DNA from: Lepas anatifera
Taxonomy: Eukaryota > Arthropoda > Thecostraca > Lepadidae
Reading direction: 5' to 3'
DNA length: 64,000 nt
Assembly: GCA_034440635.1 (NCBI GenBank)
Contig: JAOTON010000977.1
Coordinates: 744,001 to 808,000 of the forward strand
Shown one piece after another: positions 23,407 to 36,473 of this stretch. The notes beneath the pieces were generated by a model. That model did not search any database and had not been told where the DNA came from. It saw only the letters and a list, made by a program, of their open reading frames with translations. How positions within the stretch are numbered: the first letter of the stretch is position 1; each line of letters starts with the position of its first letter. The position numbers were made by a program, and so were the translations under genes.

Positions 23407-23675
23407 CCATAGGGGGATCCAGGATCACCGATGGGGGTCACCTTGCCGGGGGTGGGACGTCATCCGTACAAATTGGGTGCCACTTTTGGCCGGTAAAAGC
23501 TTTCAGGTGGGTGCCAAATCCTGGCGGGGTGCCGATTTTCGCATCCTGGGGGAGGGGTGGAAGTGACATTTCAGGAAGTGCCATCGACCGTTTAGAGGAA
23601 TGCTGTGATCATTTTAGGGACGCCGAGGGTCAATGAGGGGGACCTGCATTCCTTTACCCTTGGATCCACCTATGG
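23407..23675. mobile_element. Short TIR element (MITE), family M
   Basis: Left end CCATAGGGGGATCCAGG and right end, read inward, CCATAGGTGGATCCAAGG form imperfect terminal inverted repeats about 270 bases apart. The interior is G-rich with GGTGCC words. The internal order (GGATCC, ACCGATGGGGG, CATCCTGGGGGA, GACATTTCAGG, CCATCGACC) recurs at 56324-56597. No clear target duplication was found. Confidence 0.6.
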
Positions 23676-24146
23676 CTCCAACTGTCCCCTCTTCTGACGA
23701 GTATCTGAAAATATTATTTTAATGAAACCTCCAAACAAAGTTGTATCACTGTATCAGCCGTTTTACCAGAATCCTGTCTAAATAAACATGCAGGTGAGGG
23801 GAGCCCGGCAGCCAATGACAGCTTACATGTTTCGCAACCCAAGCACAAGGACGGATATAGGAGGGAAAATTCGTGTGCTTCCCCGCAGCAAAATATATTC
23901 CGATGGTTTGCCCCATCTGTGCCCATCTTATTGGATATTGCTCCCCCTCAAAAAGCAACTCGTGGTTCTGCCACTGCATTGCGTGGTTTCTACCACTGAC
24001 CGGGGCCCCAGGTCAGTGACGCCAGTTGTCCAGCACACAGCAACACAGTGGGAGCAATTGCAATACGAGTGCCCCTCAGACACGACAAGATTTGTGAGAG
24101 GGATGAATGAGCTGGCACAATGCCAACCGCCCATTCATCTGTGAGG
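23676..24146. other. No recognisable feature
   Basis: Overlapping frames on both strands at 23714-24144 have no recognisable protein content. Confidence 0.35.
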
Positions 24147-24422
24147 TCACGTGGTCCAGGTATGGGCGAGAGGGTCAGGGATTATCAGAGGCGGTGGCAA
24201 GTCAGCCGAAGACTACCCCGTCAGAAGGCAGCAAAATCAGTAATTGTGTAATATTTTCTCACCCAGATGTCAGATTAGTAAATAATGGTGACCACTGGAA
24301 AGCTCTTGAAAAAATACACATGATGCACCCGTTTCTAAACCTATAGGCACCATAGGATGCAAGATATCCATCCTAAACCGGTCGAGCCTAGTTATGGCAA
24401 TTTCAATTGCGGGGGACTGTAC
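24147..24422 (+). repeat. Dispersed 280-bp repeat, copy 2
   Basis: Reverse complement of 16591-16875: TCACGTG(G/A)(T/C)CCAGGTATG at one end, CGGTGGCAAGTCAGCCGAAG inside, and CAATTGCGGGGGACTGTAC at the other end. Confidence 0.75.
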
Positions 24423-26775
24423 ATCTAAGGGATGAGCTCAAGTGACTGTAGAAGTTTTCGTAAAGCTTCGAGTGAGTGTGCCCCGGTGTTTGGCCTAGTT
24501 TCGGATGGGGACCCTCGTACTATTTCGAATCCGGCTCAATTTTGCAGACTAGCAAAGTAACAAGGGTAGAACATCACAATTCGTGGCCATCAAAAGCAGG
24601 AGAACAAGAGGGCATATCCCTGTTGTTCCTGCCAGGCTTCCAAATCTCTGAAAAATTGAGGAAACAAGTATAATTTTGCCGTGAGCATGAGCAAACATCG
24701 CCAAGAACATAAGTATCCCTCGATTTTGGTTTCAAGCGAGATTAGCATTATGATAGGCAGAAGGTAAGTTTCACTGTTCGCTCTCCAACTTTCACTGGCA
24801 GTCCCGTCCCCATTTTTTTATGGCAGCGGCGCTAATGCAACCGTCACAACTCGAGAGAGCAGGGACGGATCCAGGATTTCGCTAAGGAGGGACGAAGCTT
24901 TTCTCAAAGCTTCTCTTTTTCCTTTTTTCTCAAAGTTTCTCTGTTCATAAAGCTTCTCTGTTCAAACAAATACCAATGAAACAGGGCTTCTCTATCTGGA
25001 CTACTTCTGGAAGTCGAATTCACGCATGAACGGTCTTTGGAGATTTCGAGGACCAGTTTCTGTTCCCAATTCGCCCTATCTGCGCCAAGCAGATAGTGAT
25101 AAATCCAGAATATTCTACATGAGAGCGTTTTTGGACTTCATGCATTTGCAGAGGGCGCAAGCAAAATTCTGCGGATGCTGCCTACCAGGCTTCCAATCTT
25201 TTTCACACAGATGATGTAGAAATTATTTAGAACACCTCGGGAAGACTAATGCATTATAGAAGTCTTAAAACAGCACACAGATCAGTATACTCCGGATGTT
25301 TTTGAAAAAGGGATATTTTTGAACGTGCTCAAACTCTGCTTCATAGAAAACGTGATTTTACCAGCCAGCCGTGTTGCACCGTAGCACGTTCTCGTTGCAA
25401 AGGACACCACAACCACGTATCAGGCGCACACACAAGCATATATCCAGTGCACATGAGTAAGCCCCGGGAGAGCCTAGGTGGTAACTGAGAAAAATATAGC
25501 ACCGATCGATATCCAACGCACACACTAAATGAACGCGGGACGACTTTTACCACTGAAAGCTGAGGGCGGTCCATGTTGCAGTGGGGCGCCCTAGGACTGA
25601 AGAAGGACAGGCAATCGTGAAATACGGATGCCCACCCACAAAGTAGGGGGTGGTCAAAAATCGGTGAGGGCGGTCCATGTTCGAGTGGGGCGGTCAATGG
25701 TATGCCGCAGGAAGCTGATTCAAAATTAGGGGTGGGTCACAATGGAAACGGCCAGCTTCAATGGCTTTTTCTTTGCGTTTTGGTCTAGCATTAACTGTTC
25801 GTACCCAAAGTGTTGCCAATAAATCGGCAGAGGGCGGCCCCTGGGACCTGGGGTAGGGAGGAGGGGGGATGGGGCAGACCGTGGCCTTCGCCCCCACCCA
25901 TTGAATCCGTCTGTGGGCTGAATCCACGCGTAGGGTGTGTGTAAAATCTGCAGCCCATGCCATTTCCCGTGGTTGTGATTTCCCAGCGCGTCTCAGTGAG
26001 TGTGTGTATACCTTTTGATTGAAGCCTGTTCCATCTCGACGTCCTCACAACTCAGATAGCATCAAAATTATGCATGGAGGACGATGCAGTGTGAAGGCGT
26101 TTTCTCAAGTTCGTGATATTCAGTGGCCTGTAGTGGCATAGCATTGGACCTGACAATAAATTTGATGCAAGTTTACCAAAAGAGAAGTTTAAACCTTTTC
26201 AATTGTGTTCGGAAAAGGTTTCTAATTATCTTAAGTCCTGAGATAAATAACGTTTCCTAAACGTACCTCATTTCAGGAATGTTGACCTCTTTTGACCTCT
26301 AATGACCCCGATATTTGCCTAACAAAAAAATTACCGAATCGGCTTTGGTTGAAATTTTGACGAGCTTTTACTTTTTTCGCGTCATTCAAGCCCTCTGAGG
26401 TTTCGAGTTAGAGAAGGTCGATCTTACCAGCCCCGTCACGGTGACGGTGGCTCATACCCGCCACCCGAGGAAAGGTTACAGACATTGATATCACAGTCAC
26501 AAAGACGTCCAGAGGTATTGATGATGTCCACCAATGATCTCTCTTTGCAATGGCGAGGTAAATATGAGACTTAAATCATCGCAGCATTGACCCTTCCAAT
26601 GTCCAGCTTAAATAGTTGACTGGCCCTATTTTAGCGCCAACGTGAGCTGAAAGCTCATTGTGGGATTCGCTACGTGCCCTACTGAAATTGATGTCCCTCA
26701 TTCATGTTCGGAGGTTTAACAGAATCATTTACACTGGCTGAGTCACGAACGAAGTAAGCACTGCAACACCCACAG
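24423..26775. other. Spacer with one AGGTCA-rich element end
   Basis: No gene recognised. At 24865-24885, CAGGGACGGATCCAGGATTT resembles a hAT-MITE terminus but has no partner end. At 26280-26480 a stretch with GACCTCTTTTGACCTCTAATG and a GC-rich GGTGGCTC block looks like one end of a TTAA-type element. Confidence 0.35.
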
Positions 26776-27908
26776 TTAACCCTCGCCCGGGTGGCGGGTA
26801 CGGGCCACCTTCACCGTGGTGGTGGGCCATATTTAAGCCCCTCCCCCAACTCAAAAACAAAAAACCTATGACGATGCAGAAAAACCAGTCGAAAGCTCGT
26901 CGTAAATTCAGTCAAAGTTACTTACGTCATTTTTGTCAGTTTAATATTGAGGTCATTAGAGGTCAAATAAGTCCAAAACTTCTGAAATGAAGGGTACTTA
27001 CAAAACCTCAATTACCTTAGGAACTAAGCCAACCAGAAAAATCTTCGTGAGGTGCTTCAAGAGCACTTGAATAGCTCTGTCAGTTCGATAGCATACATTG
27101 TATTGTCCGGTCAAAGGGTAATATACTACAGGTCAGTGAACTTTGCAAATCTTAGTATATACCCTTTGGTCAAAATATGAAGCATGCTCGATTTAGACGC
27201 GAGATTTTCTTATGTAAGAAGCAAAATAGATCAGTGTTTCGGCAGTCATTCGAGAGCTATCGTAAGCACGTACTGATAGTGGCTACCAACTTTAGGTCAA
27301 GCCTGGGTAGAGTTCAATAGATGGCAAGAACGGTACGTTACCCGTACTGTGGGGTATTTACTTTTTTGGAAATAACTTCCGAACAAAACATAATACAGCC
27401 ATAATGCAAAGACCAATGTAATTATATTGTTAATGAAAATCGAATGATATATGATTTCACAATTCTAGGCAAAGTTCAGATTTTGATCTGACCTTAGGTC
27501 AAAATATTGACTCGAAGTTACCTGGTATGGTCATCAAGTATGTACATCATTGGACACGCAGTGACAAGACAAACACAATGCCGGTAAAATAGAATTGTAT
27601 CATTGTTAACTCAGAAGTTATGAGGTAACTGATTCAAAATTACTTCTTTGACCTCAAATGACCTCGAGCAGGTTACGGGTCAAAATTTTTTAATTCAACA
27701 TTAGAAATGGACAACAAACACATGATCCTGAAGCTTTGAAGTTGGAGCTAGGCCGTGCGGACTTAAATACATTTTAGAATTGTCCCATGAGCCTATAATG
27801 GGGTCGTCGTTACCCATACATGAACGTGGGTCACTGATATAAAAACACCGTTGCCACATATTGTTGTAATCAGCAACATTATTGTGCTATGAATTTCAGG
27901 TCAATATA

Positions 27909-28834
27909 TTAACACCCGCACTGGAGGGGGTCTGGCACTAACGCGCACTGGAGGGGGGCCTGGTAGGCCCCCCTAAAATTTCGAAAACTAAGAGGGTTAG
28001 AAAAACGCCACTTGGTAGGTGGGTGGGGACTGTGGTGATCTACATGATGACCAATTTTCATTGACCTAGGTCAATATCTTCAAGGTCAAACAAGGTCGTA
28101 AAGGTCAAATATTGGCCATGCTGGGATCGATTGGTAAATGCTGTGATTATGCAGGAAAATGGCGGGAATAAGCTAAAGGCGGACAAGGTTCATAGAGAAG
28201 AGGTCTCAAAGAGGCTTCCCCACAACTTTTGGGTCAAGGTCATTCAAGTTCATTGACCTTTAAGGTCACCATATGGTATACTACTTATTATTTACACTTT
28301 GACTAACACTGTAGCCACTGTTTGGCGGGAAATGGGGATTGACCTTTCCCAATGACCTTTAACCTTGACCTTTGACCTTGACCTTTGTATTGGGGTACCA
28401 TACCGATGACGTCATAGCATAGTATATGTCAGACGTTGTAATGTCATTTGGCCGGACGCACAGTGGTCAGTGACCTTGAAAGTGCAGATATGACCTTGAC
28501 CTGTGACCTTTGACCTTGACCTTGACTTTCATGTGAAGTGACCTTGACATATAGTCCCGCTTATATGACGTTATGACGTCACCACTCGGTCTTCAATGCA
28601 AGCTAACGGGTCCGACCGCGCGTTTACGGCGATCTCAAAATGTAGGTCTGACTTTGAAAGCCTATAAGTCAAAAAATTTTCGGCCGATTTTCAAAAAATC
28701 TTCACCAATCGACGTGCTATTAAATTCTGTTAAATGTGGCCACGTGTCGTTTTTCGGCTACAAGCGGTTCTCCGGCCACCTTGGAAAAACAGGTGGGGGG
28801 GGCCTCGGAGGCCCCCCTCCAGTGTGCGTGTTAA
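27909..28834. mobile_element. TTAA element H (AGGTCA-rich)
   Basis: Bounded by TTAA at 27909-27912 and 28831-28834. Read inward, the ends are CACCCGCACTGGAGGGGG and CACGCACACTGGAGGGGG, an imperfect inverted repeat. The interior carries very dense TGACCT words, including TGACCTTTGACCT (DR1) at 28366-28378 and 28504-28516. Related truncated copies lie at 5580-6080 and 30410-31095. There is no transposase. Confidence 0.8.
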
Positions 28835-28953
28835 ACGTACTCTCAATTGTGGCACTTTGAAAATATTTGAAGGTTTGGTAACTTGATCTGACCTGGTGCC
28901 CTGACATAACATGACCTTGGCGTAATAATTTCAGGAATTTTGAAAAAGGAACA

Positions 28954-29408
28954 TTAAAGGGAATGTGGCACCTTGGTCTAATCCTGGAATTTAGTGCAAT
29001 TAGGCGTACTTTTAGCCGAAAATAATGAAACCACTCATGATTTCTCTGAAAAATGTACAATAAGCTCAATATTTTATTTTTGAAATACTCCGCTAGAAAA
29101 AGAAATAAATATCAGCCTGTGGATGATGTCACGATCTGGCAACCACTACCATACTAGAAACGCTTCAAGGGCTTCGATTGGCTAATGCTCATCGCGACGT
29201 CAGCATATGTCGTCACACCAGCAGCTCACAACAATGGCCGCCCGGCGAGGGGTAGATGAGGGTAGGTGTCAGGTAGGTTTTAGTTTTTTTCTACGGAAAT
29301 GTCGAGTTCCAAGACAAATGATATGTGGAGTACCGGGTTTTCCGACTTGCTTTACAACTTGGCTATCTCAGTTAAAATCACGTTATGAAGGTGCCACATT
29401 CCCTTTAA
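28954..29408. mobile_element. Short TTAA MITE J, 17-bp TIRs
   Basis: TTAA at 28954-28957 and 29405-29408. Inside them the termini are a perfect 17-bp inverted repeat, AGGGAATGTGGCACCTT. The insert is 447 bp. It lacks the AGGTCA arrays of the neighbouring TTAA elements and belongs to a separate family. Confidence 0.85.
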
Positions 29409-29505
29409 ACAGCTATAAAATTACGGTGACGCTGTGCACCACCGTTTTCCGGCCATCCTGGAAAAACCTTAGGGGTCAAAATGACCCCAGCGGGGTGAAG
29501 GTTAA

Positions 29506-30409
29506 GGACTTGAGCGTCGAGTTTCTGATACGTCGGCTTGTATGGTTCCATCTGTTCAAAATGCATCAATGTAAAGATGACCTTCAATGCAGCAAAAATT
29601 TCAAAATCTAGGTTTCTAAACTCAATCGTATTTGTTGAGCATCGGCCATCTTAGGCAGATTGAGTCCCCTTTACAACAGTCCTTGTGCCTGCGCTGTTTT
29701 CCTGTTTGCCGATTCTTGTTCGGAAGCCGTGTTGACCACGAATAAACAGGTTAGGTAGCCTAGCTTTCTCACTCTGAATGGAGCAGACATGCATCATTAA
29801 GACACACATGCTCTTAATAAGCGTGGATATCGAGGTAGACAATATGGGAAAGTCCCCTAATCACGCACAGTGCCCAGTTACGCCCAATCGTCTGAGAAAT
29901 GTCCATAGATGACACTGAAGTCAGCTGAATATGTTTATCACACTCGGATCGTATCTGGTCGGTTGTAAGCTTATATGTAGATGTAGGTATGCAGTGGCGA
30001 TTTCAACGGCGGATTATTTTAGAACAACGTTTTTTTGAACACGATAAAATTACCATCTTGTTAGTTGCAGTGCGTCCCATAACTCATTTCATGTATTTTC
30101 TAAACATCTATGCATCTTCTGTAGTATTAACATAATAAGGAGAGAAATATTTTTATGTTTCAGGATTATTTTCAGGAAAAAACGACAGAGCTAATAAAAA
30201 GGCATTTAAAACGTGAGACTGTGTGCATTAAGGGTAAGTTACCTAAATATTACACACCTAGGTAAGAATCCAGACTTGCGCACATGATGGATTAAATATT
30301 TTTCCGGACGAAAATATAATCGTTCAGAATTAATACATAATTTAACGACACAAACTATTCGAATATTTACCTTTACTGCATTCTCAACCATTGGTGTTAC
30401 CAGATATAC
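29506..30409. other. No recognisable feature
   Basis: Spacer. Nothing recognised. Confidence 0.35.
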
Positions 30410-31095
30410 TTAACACGTGCACTGGAGGAGAGGTCTTGGTGGCCGCTCACTACCTATTTTTCCGAGCTGGCCGGAGAACCATCCGCAGCTGAAAACGCTA
30501 CTTGGCTAAATTTTAGAGAATTCAACGGCGCGTAGATCGGAAAAAAACATTTTGAAATCAGCCAATGATTTTTTTTGCTCATAGGCCTTCAAAGTCAGAT
30601 CTACGCTTTGATATTGCCAGAAACACGCGGTCGCACCACTTCGCCAGCACTGGAGGCCGAGCAAACCAGCAAAACGTATATCGTGCTATGACGTCATAGT
30701 TAAGTAAGCCAGTGTGAAGGTCAAGGTTAAACATCAAATTCAAGGGTGATGGGTCAAGGTCAGTCCTCATTTTCCCGCTCAACGGCTGCTCTAGTGCTAT
30801 TTATTGTGTAAATATAGGGAATATACCATATTTTGGCGTTAAAGGTCAATTACCTGAAATGGTCTTGACACCAAAACATCAGAAAACATTTTTTTGTTTC
30901 TTCCCTTCATGGCCTTTGTCTACTTTTAGTATATTCCGGATGTTTCTCCACTAATGAAGGCATTTCTCAAAAGGTCCCCAGCACTATCTAGATTTTACAT
31001 TCATAACCTCGTTTTACCTTGAAGATACTGACCTAGGCCAATGAAAGTTGGCTATAGTGTAAGTCACCAAGGCCTGCCATGTCCCCAAACGGGAC
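30410..31095 (-). mobile_element. Truncated TTAA element (H family)
   Basis: TTAA at 30410-30413 followed by CACGTGCACTGGAGGAG matches the right end of H read inward. Further blocks in order are GGCCGGAGAACC, AGGCCTTCAAAGTCAGAT, CTATGACGTCATAG and GGTCAAGG clusters. The opposite end is not clear. Confidence 0.65.
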
Positions 31096-32770
31096 TTTCC
31101 CTGGGCGTCTTAATTTCGAGATCGCAGGTGGCCTAACAGCCCTCTACCCCTCCAGACCACGTTAGTGCCAGACTTCTCTTCCGTAAGGGTGTAAAAGGGA
31201 AGGAGAGCATATCATGACGATCAGATTAGCTAGATTGGTGTCTAGGTACTCGCTCTTCTACGCATCGAAAATATCCACCAAAGTGGAGGAATGACCTAAT
31301 CAACCTTCATCTATGATCCTCTTTTTACCATGCACACTACTCCTGTTAACACGCAATGCCATTGGCCAACTCCTTGGCTATTCCCACGCTTGGCACCCGC
31401 GCAGCTCGGCCTTTCTTGGATCAAGGCTGGACGAGAGGCAGCACTCAATGGGATATTGACCCGGCGGTCTGAAAGTATCCTATGGTACAGCTTCCGGTTT
31501 CCTTCATAGTAAGCCAAGGGCGTGCTCACCTTTGCGATTAGTGAGGTATACGGATGACACTCGATTTCGTGTTCTAAAAAACGGAAGTTGAATCCAGAAG
31601 AAAGCAACTGCCATTCGTGCTGAAGTCCAATCTTACACCATATTCCACAAAAATTCATAACTGGCACCGTTCATCCACGCTGCATCTGAAGAGTGAGAAC
31701 ACCGGCAACGTATATGTCGGCCGGCTCAAGCCGAGCGTGGGAATTACCAGGTATGTACCTGGCCAATGCCGCTGCGAGTAAACAGAACCAGTGCCCTTCT
31801 TTCCGATGTTGATCTCCCAGGTCCTCCGTCAGTAAGATCGTAAAGACAAGGCTGAAAATATTCCGGAAATGGACCAAAGAGGTTGAGAAGTGTGCTCAAA
31901 AGTGTGATTATCAAGACTCGGAGTCTTGAACGCGCGTCCAAGCTGCACCACATCCCAGACCCCATTACTTTGTGAGGCCACCCGTGATATGCTCTCGCAG
32001 ACACGCCAGGCAATTATATTTTCAAAAAAATTAACGGGAGGACCAAAGCACAGCAAGGATGGCAATATCCTTAAAAAATGGGGTGTCACTTGACCGTTGG
32101 TGGCATAAATACCGTAACCATTATCATGCCAAGCCACTCTCATTTCTAGATTCATGTGAAAAGGAACTGGCCTGATATTCAAAACAATATCAATATTGCA
32201 CGTGCGTAATTTGGTATACATATTCGACAAGGTGTGCATAATTAGGCACACTGTTCCTAATTAAGCACGTGTGCAGGCGGATGACAAAACAGTTCTCTAG
32301 CGATAACGAAGATAGCTTAACCTGTTTTACCTTCAATGGTTAGACGATGCCCTGAACCATGCTATTAAAAATTTGCATACTTAGTAATAGCGCCGTTGTG
32401 GAATAAATGTAAATTTCGCGTTAGGTTTGCGTAATTAGAGCACTTCCCTCTTTTATGAAACTTCAGCATCGAAGATGGAAACTGTGAACGACTCGGCGAC
32501 TGAACGACTCTGCACTCTATCCAATGATAAACCAAAAACACTGGTAAGAATCTGGGAAAGGTATTCGGGAGAGGTTAGGCACCAAAGTACGTAAGGAAGA
32601 AGTTCCTGTGCCTACAGTGCGTATGGCTTAAGTACGTATAGATGAAGTATGTAGGGGTATAATGTTCGTAATGGAAAAGTTCGTATGGAAAAAGTTAATG
32701 GGGCCCAGTGAACGGACAATATTACAATATTCATATTTTTTTATTTTTTATCATCATCAACTTTTTTATT
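31096..32770. other. No recognisable feature
   Basis: Several overlapping - strand frames of 68-140 codons at 31311-32251 show no recognisable domain, and I see no convincing splice pattern. Confidence 0.35.
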
Positions 32771-33500
32771 TCATTTCTTATATACAGACAGGGGATAGAA
32801 GTAAATAAAGAGACCAGCAAAAGAAGACATGAACTAGGCAAAGCAAAGCAATAAGGAGCAACAGAATAGAACTGTACAGGCACACCGTATAAAACAAAAG
32901 GAAGTAAGCGAACAGAATCAGATTAGAGCAAATGTTTAACATAGAAGGAACAAGACATAAGTTCCTGGCATGAAGCAGTAACCATGGAGTGGGAACGAAC
33001 AGAAAAAGTGTCACAAAACAGAGACTGACATGTCATAACAAAACGAGAAGAGCATTAAAGAACGAACTGGACAGAAAATAACGCCAAAAACATACTTGAA
33101 GAAGCAAAATAAAACAAAGCAGCAAAACAACAAGCAAACAAAAACAGGGGCCGCAACAAAATAAGCAATGTTAAGTAATAAGTAGTTATAAGTATAGGGC
33201 CCACATATGTTGAACATATTAAATCTTAAAAAAACATTAGTAAAAGTAAGAAAAACAGTAAGTAAGTACAAGCACCCAATCAGAGCAGGGACCTATCAAA
33301 CATTAAATCAAAGCATGTGATCAGTGCGAACAAAAAGCATGTGATCAGTGCGAACAAAAAGAAACAAACCAGAATGAAAAACAGGCTAAAAACACAAGCA
33401 AAGCAAAGTCACATCTAAGCAGGCAAACAAAAAAGATGCGCTCGGTGAGATCAAATTAAGGTACTAACGAAAACTAACCAAAGACGAAAAGAACAAAACA
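32771..33500. repeat. A-rich, T-poor strand-asymmetric tract
   Basis: The + strand is dominated by AAACAAA, GCAAAGC and GAACA words and is short of T. Hydrophobic open frames on the - strand (32778-33271) follow from this bias. A 25-bp direct repeat (AAGCATGTGATCAGTGCGAA core) occurs at 33312-33361. It may be the untranslated end of a retroelement. Confidence 0.45.
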
Positions 33501-33549
33501 AGTAAGCAGAAAGGTGGGCTGGCCGAGAGTCCGAAGAGAGCCAGGCGGG

Positions 33550-34030
33550 GGGCAGTCAGGTGCCTCCAGTCGTCGCTGGAGGCACCGTTCGGCGCTGATG
33601 TCTGCACCCAGCATACTGCTGAGTGAGGACAGTTCCTGACGTGACATGTCCAGCTAGAGCTGGAAACACGAAAACCGCCACAACCACTCCCTGAGACTTC
33701 TAGTCCTGTCTGCACTTTGAATAGTGCTGGTGGACTCGCCTATATCGCGGCAGTGGTGGCGGTGCGTACTGTAGACCGGCATGTGCCAGCAGAGAGTCTG
33801 GAGGGTCGGGCGGAGGCACCAGCTGTCTCCAGCATCGCCAGTAGCTGCCCCCAGCATGCCGCTGGTTGAGGGCGGTCACGGACGCAGTTCTTGAGGCGAC
33901 GATATGGCCAGCTGGAGCTGAGATTTTGAGAGCTACCGATGCTTCTTGAGTTTACAGCCCTGTCTGCATTTCTGGAGGCATCAGGGCCAACTCTGACCCA
34001 TCGGAATCCCGCTGTGGTGGTCTTGAGTCT
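33550..34030. repeat. Tandem duplication of about 250-270 bp
   Basis: Two diverged copies share, in order, CTCCAG, CCCAGCAT(A/G)C(T/C)GCTG, GAGG(A/C)G..CAG, GGCCAGCT(A/G)GAGCTG-like and CCTGTCTGCA. The first is at about 33560-33740 and the second at about 33815-33985. Open frames on the - strand cover both but are Arg/Ser/Thr-rich with no domain. Confidence 0.45.
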
Positions 34031-36473
34031 ATGAAGCCAATAAATAACGCCCCAATCTATCAAGGTCAGAACCATCGCTGTTGGTTAGGGCTCAGTGTAG
34101 TCAGACAGGATCCATTAGGAAGCTAGGATCGTGGTTCAGAAGCAGATTCCTATTGTCCTGTGGATCTCCACTGGTTCCTTCCAAGTAGCTGTTGACCCGG
34201 GATCCAAATTGTTTTCATGGGGGAGAGCCTTGTCTGACCACACAGAGCCCCTGCCAGTTGCAGTGGTCCCGACGTGTCCCTGGGTGATAGCATTGCTCAC
34301 AGTCGACATTGAGGTACCAAGTGGTTTCAGTTAGCCGACAGAATCAATATTAGAGACCCTCTCCATAAATGGAGGCATGACTTCCCAGAATCTACTGCAG
34401 AATCTTACCAGAATCTGTTGATTCTATTGCACGCAGAGGAGTTGCATCTTGATACGTGGGAACACGTCTGACTTCAGAGAATCTACTTGAATCTACTACA
34501 GAGAATCTACTTTACAACAGAAGACCCTATGCCAGACTTACAACAGAGGTAGATACATGCATCGTCATCATTCTTGGGGTTCAAGGGCCACCGGCTTCCA
34601 CACTCATATGCCGCCAAAATAGACAAATTTTCAGCCACTTTCCCATTAATTAAGAGCTATCAAAGCAGCAGGTGACCGTAAATGGCCCAGATGATAGCTG
34701 GACATCTGATAGCTATAAAGCTCCCGCAGTCGTCATCTATGTGTGCTCGGCTGGCCACATTAGGGACCCGATTGACCACATGAGATACAAGTGACCGAAG
34801 GGACCCACGATTACAAGAGATTGACAACAGTGGAACCTGACCATAGCCACATCATGGAAGTTATCCCGTGGTCAAAGGGCACCCGATCGTTCCAACGGGC
34901 GATCTAGTTGAACATCTGAAGAATATGCTTTCCCGTAGGCATAGTCTTGGCTCCGAAGAGACCCACTGCTACCATTCTACAAGGAGGGTCCTGTACAAAA
35001 GAGGGCACGCGATTGTCATCGCATCCCCTGACATGTGCCTACAGGGTCGCTGGCTTCCCAGAATTGGTACTCCCGGCTGTTTATAGGAATCCGGAAGTTT
35101 TCCCTCGTGCAAAAACAAAGGTTTTCCATCTTGATAAGGTGTTGACTGGTCTGTCTCCTCGAATCCGGGTGTAAAAAATCACTTAGATTATACATTCAGG
35201 CACAGCCCTTCATCAGAATCATGTAGGTAATGTCACAAAGTCTCAGAAAACCAATCAACGGTTTCCCATACTCTTCTTTTTAAGGGAAAACCTTGTTCAC
35301 AACTGTAGAATTATTGCTTCCACTTGTAAGTTCGTACTGGACGGTTGCTGGGCGTATCTTGTCCTCCTGGTGATTGAAAATGTGTATGCTATGCTTCATT
35401 GAGCAAGTGTACACATGGAACTTGTGTTTTAATACGAGGAGAATAAAAACAAAAATGAGAGGTACCTTTTTGAGTCTCTACAATAGCCTGATCGTTCTAA
35501 AATTGTTAAGACAAAACGCAGCGTTCTTCATTCTCTGCACCATTACCAGTGTATTTACTGACAGTTTCCGTATCACTTCTATATTGAACGATGGCCTCAC
35601 CTGACAGCATCAAGGCATAACCATCGGTAATAAGCGTATGTATGTACAGAACTTGGTAAAAGTAACGTTATCAGGTGAAACACCAAGCTATAACACAAAG
35701 TTCAGTAAGTCTCCAGATTTGACTTGGCGTGAGTGGAACCTTGGGAGAAAGCCCCGCATTAAGCTGTCCTCTTATTCCGTCTGAAAGTTCCGTTCAACTT
35801 GTGAAAGTTCAAGGGTTAATCACCCGCCGACACCGGCGCTGGGCTGCGGGCAGCTGAATTTAGCCATGTCACGTGACATTTGCGTCGTCGTTTAGATAAA
35901 ACAAAATCATTCAAGGTCACCAGCCTTGATTAACCCCTGTCACTGCAGGGCAATCAAGGTACAACTGACGTCAATTCGAATGATACGCAGAGGCCTGACC
36001 ATGACCCGGACCATGGTACTGTCACTGCACCATTGACTGGTCCACGGAGTGTATTTATAACCATCGAACTGTGGTGCTGATGTTTCCAGGTCACGGATAG
36101 ATGAATACTGGACAAGTATCCTGGAAATTATTTTGCCGAATGTAAGAACAATTGCAACTCGCTATTTATCATATTAAAACTTTGAACACCAGTGATAACG
36201 CTATGTTGGGTTACAATACGCTATGATTATCCCACAGGTGTTACATCAACTGAAGAAAACCATTGTTTTATTTATTTGCTTTCTCAGAGATACCCACGTT
36301 GTCGTGGCAATTACATATCCATTTACACTTAACTCAGTGACACAGATCATCGTTTAACATCGATTGTGTTCATTATGGATTACAGACTATTATTATGATT
36401 ATTGAATGAAAAGTAATGGATTTTACTGATAATATATTGACACAGCAACACAGCAACCCAACGATTATGATTT
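34031..36473. other. No recognisable gene
   Basis: 34130-35180 has degenerate GGCCCA/GACCAC phrases like those at the start of the window. 36040-36060 contains a TATTTATAA TATA-like word in a GC-richer patch, without a recognised downstream exon. Confidence 0.3.

Larger units (their letters stand above)
26776..29505. mobile_element. Possible TTAA element K hosting H and J
   Basis: TTAA at 26776-26779 is followed by CCCTCGCCCGGGTGG. TTAA at 29502-29505 is preceded by CCCCAGCGGGGTGAAGG, which gives a similar start when read inward. Between them sit two clearly bounded insertions, H and J. Linking the two outer ends into one host element is inference, because no uninterrupted copy is present here. 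Confidence 0.35.
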
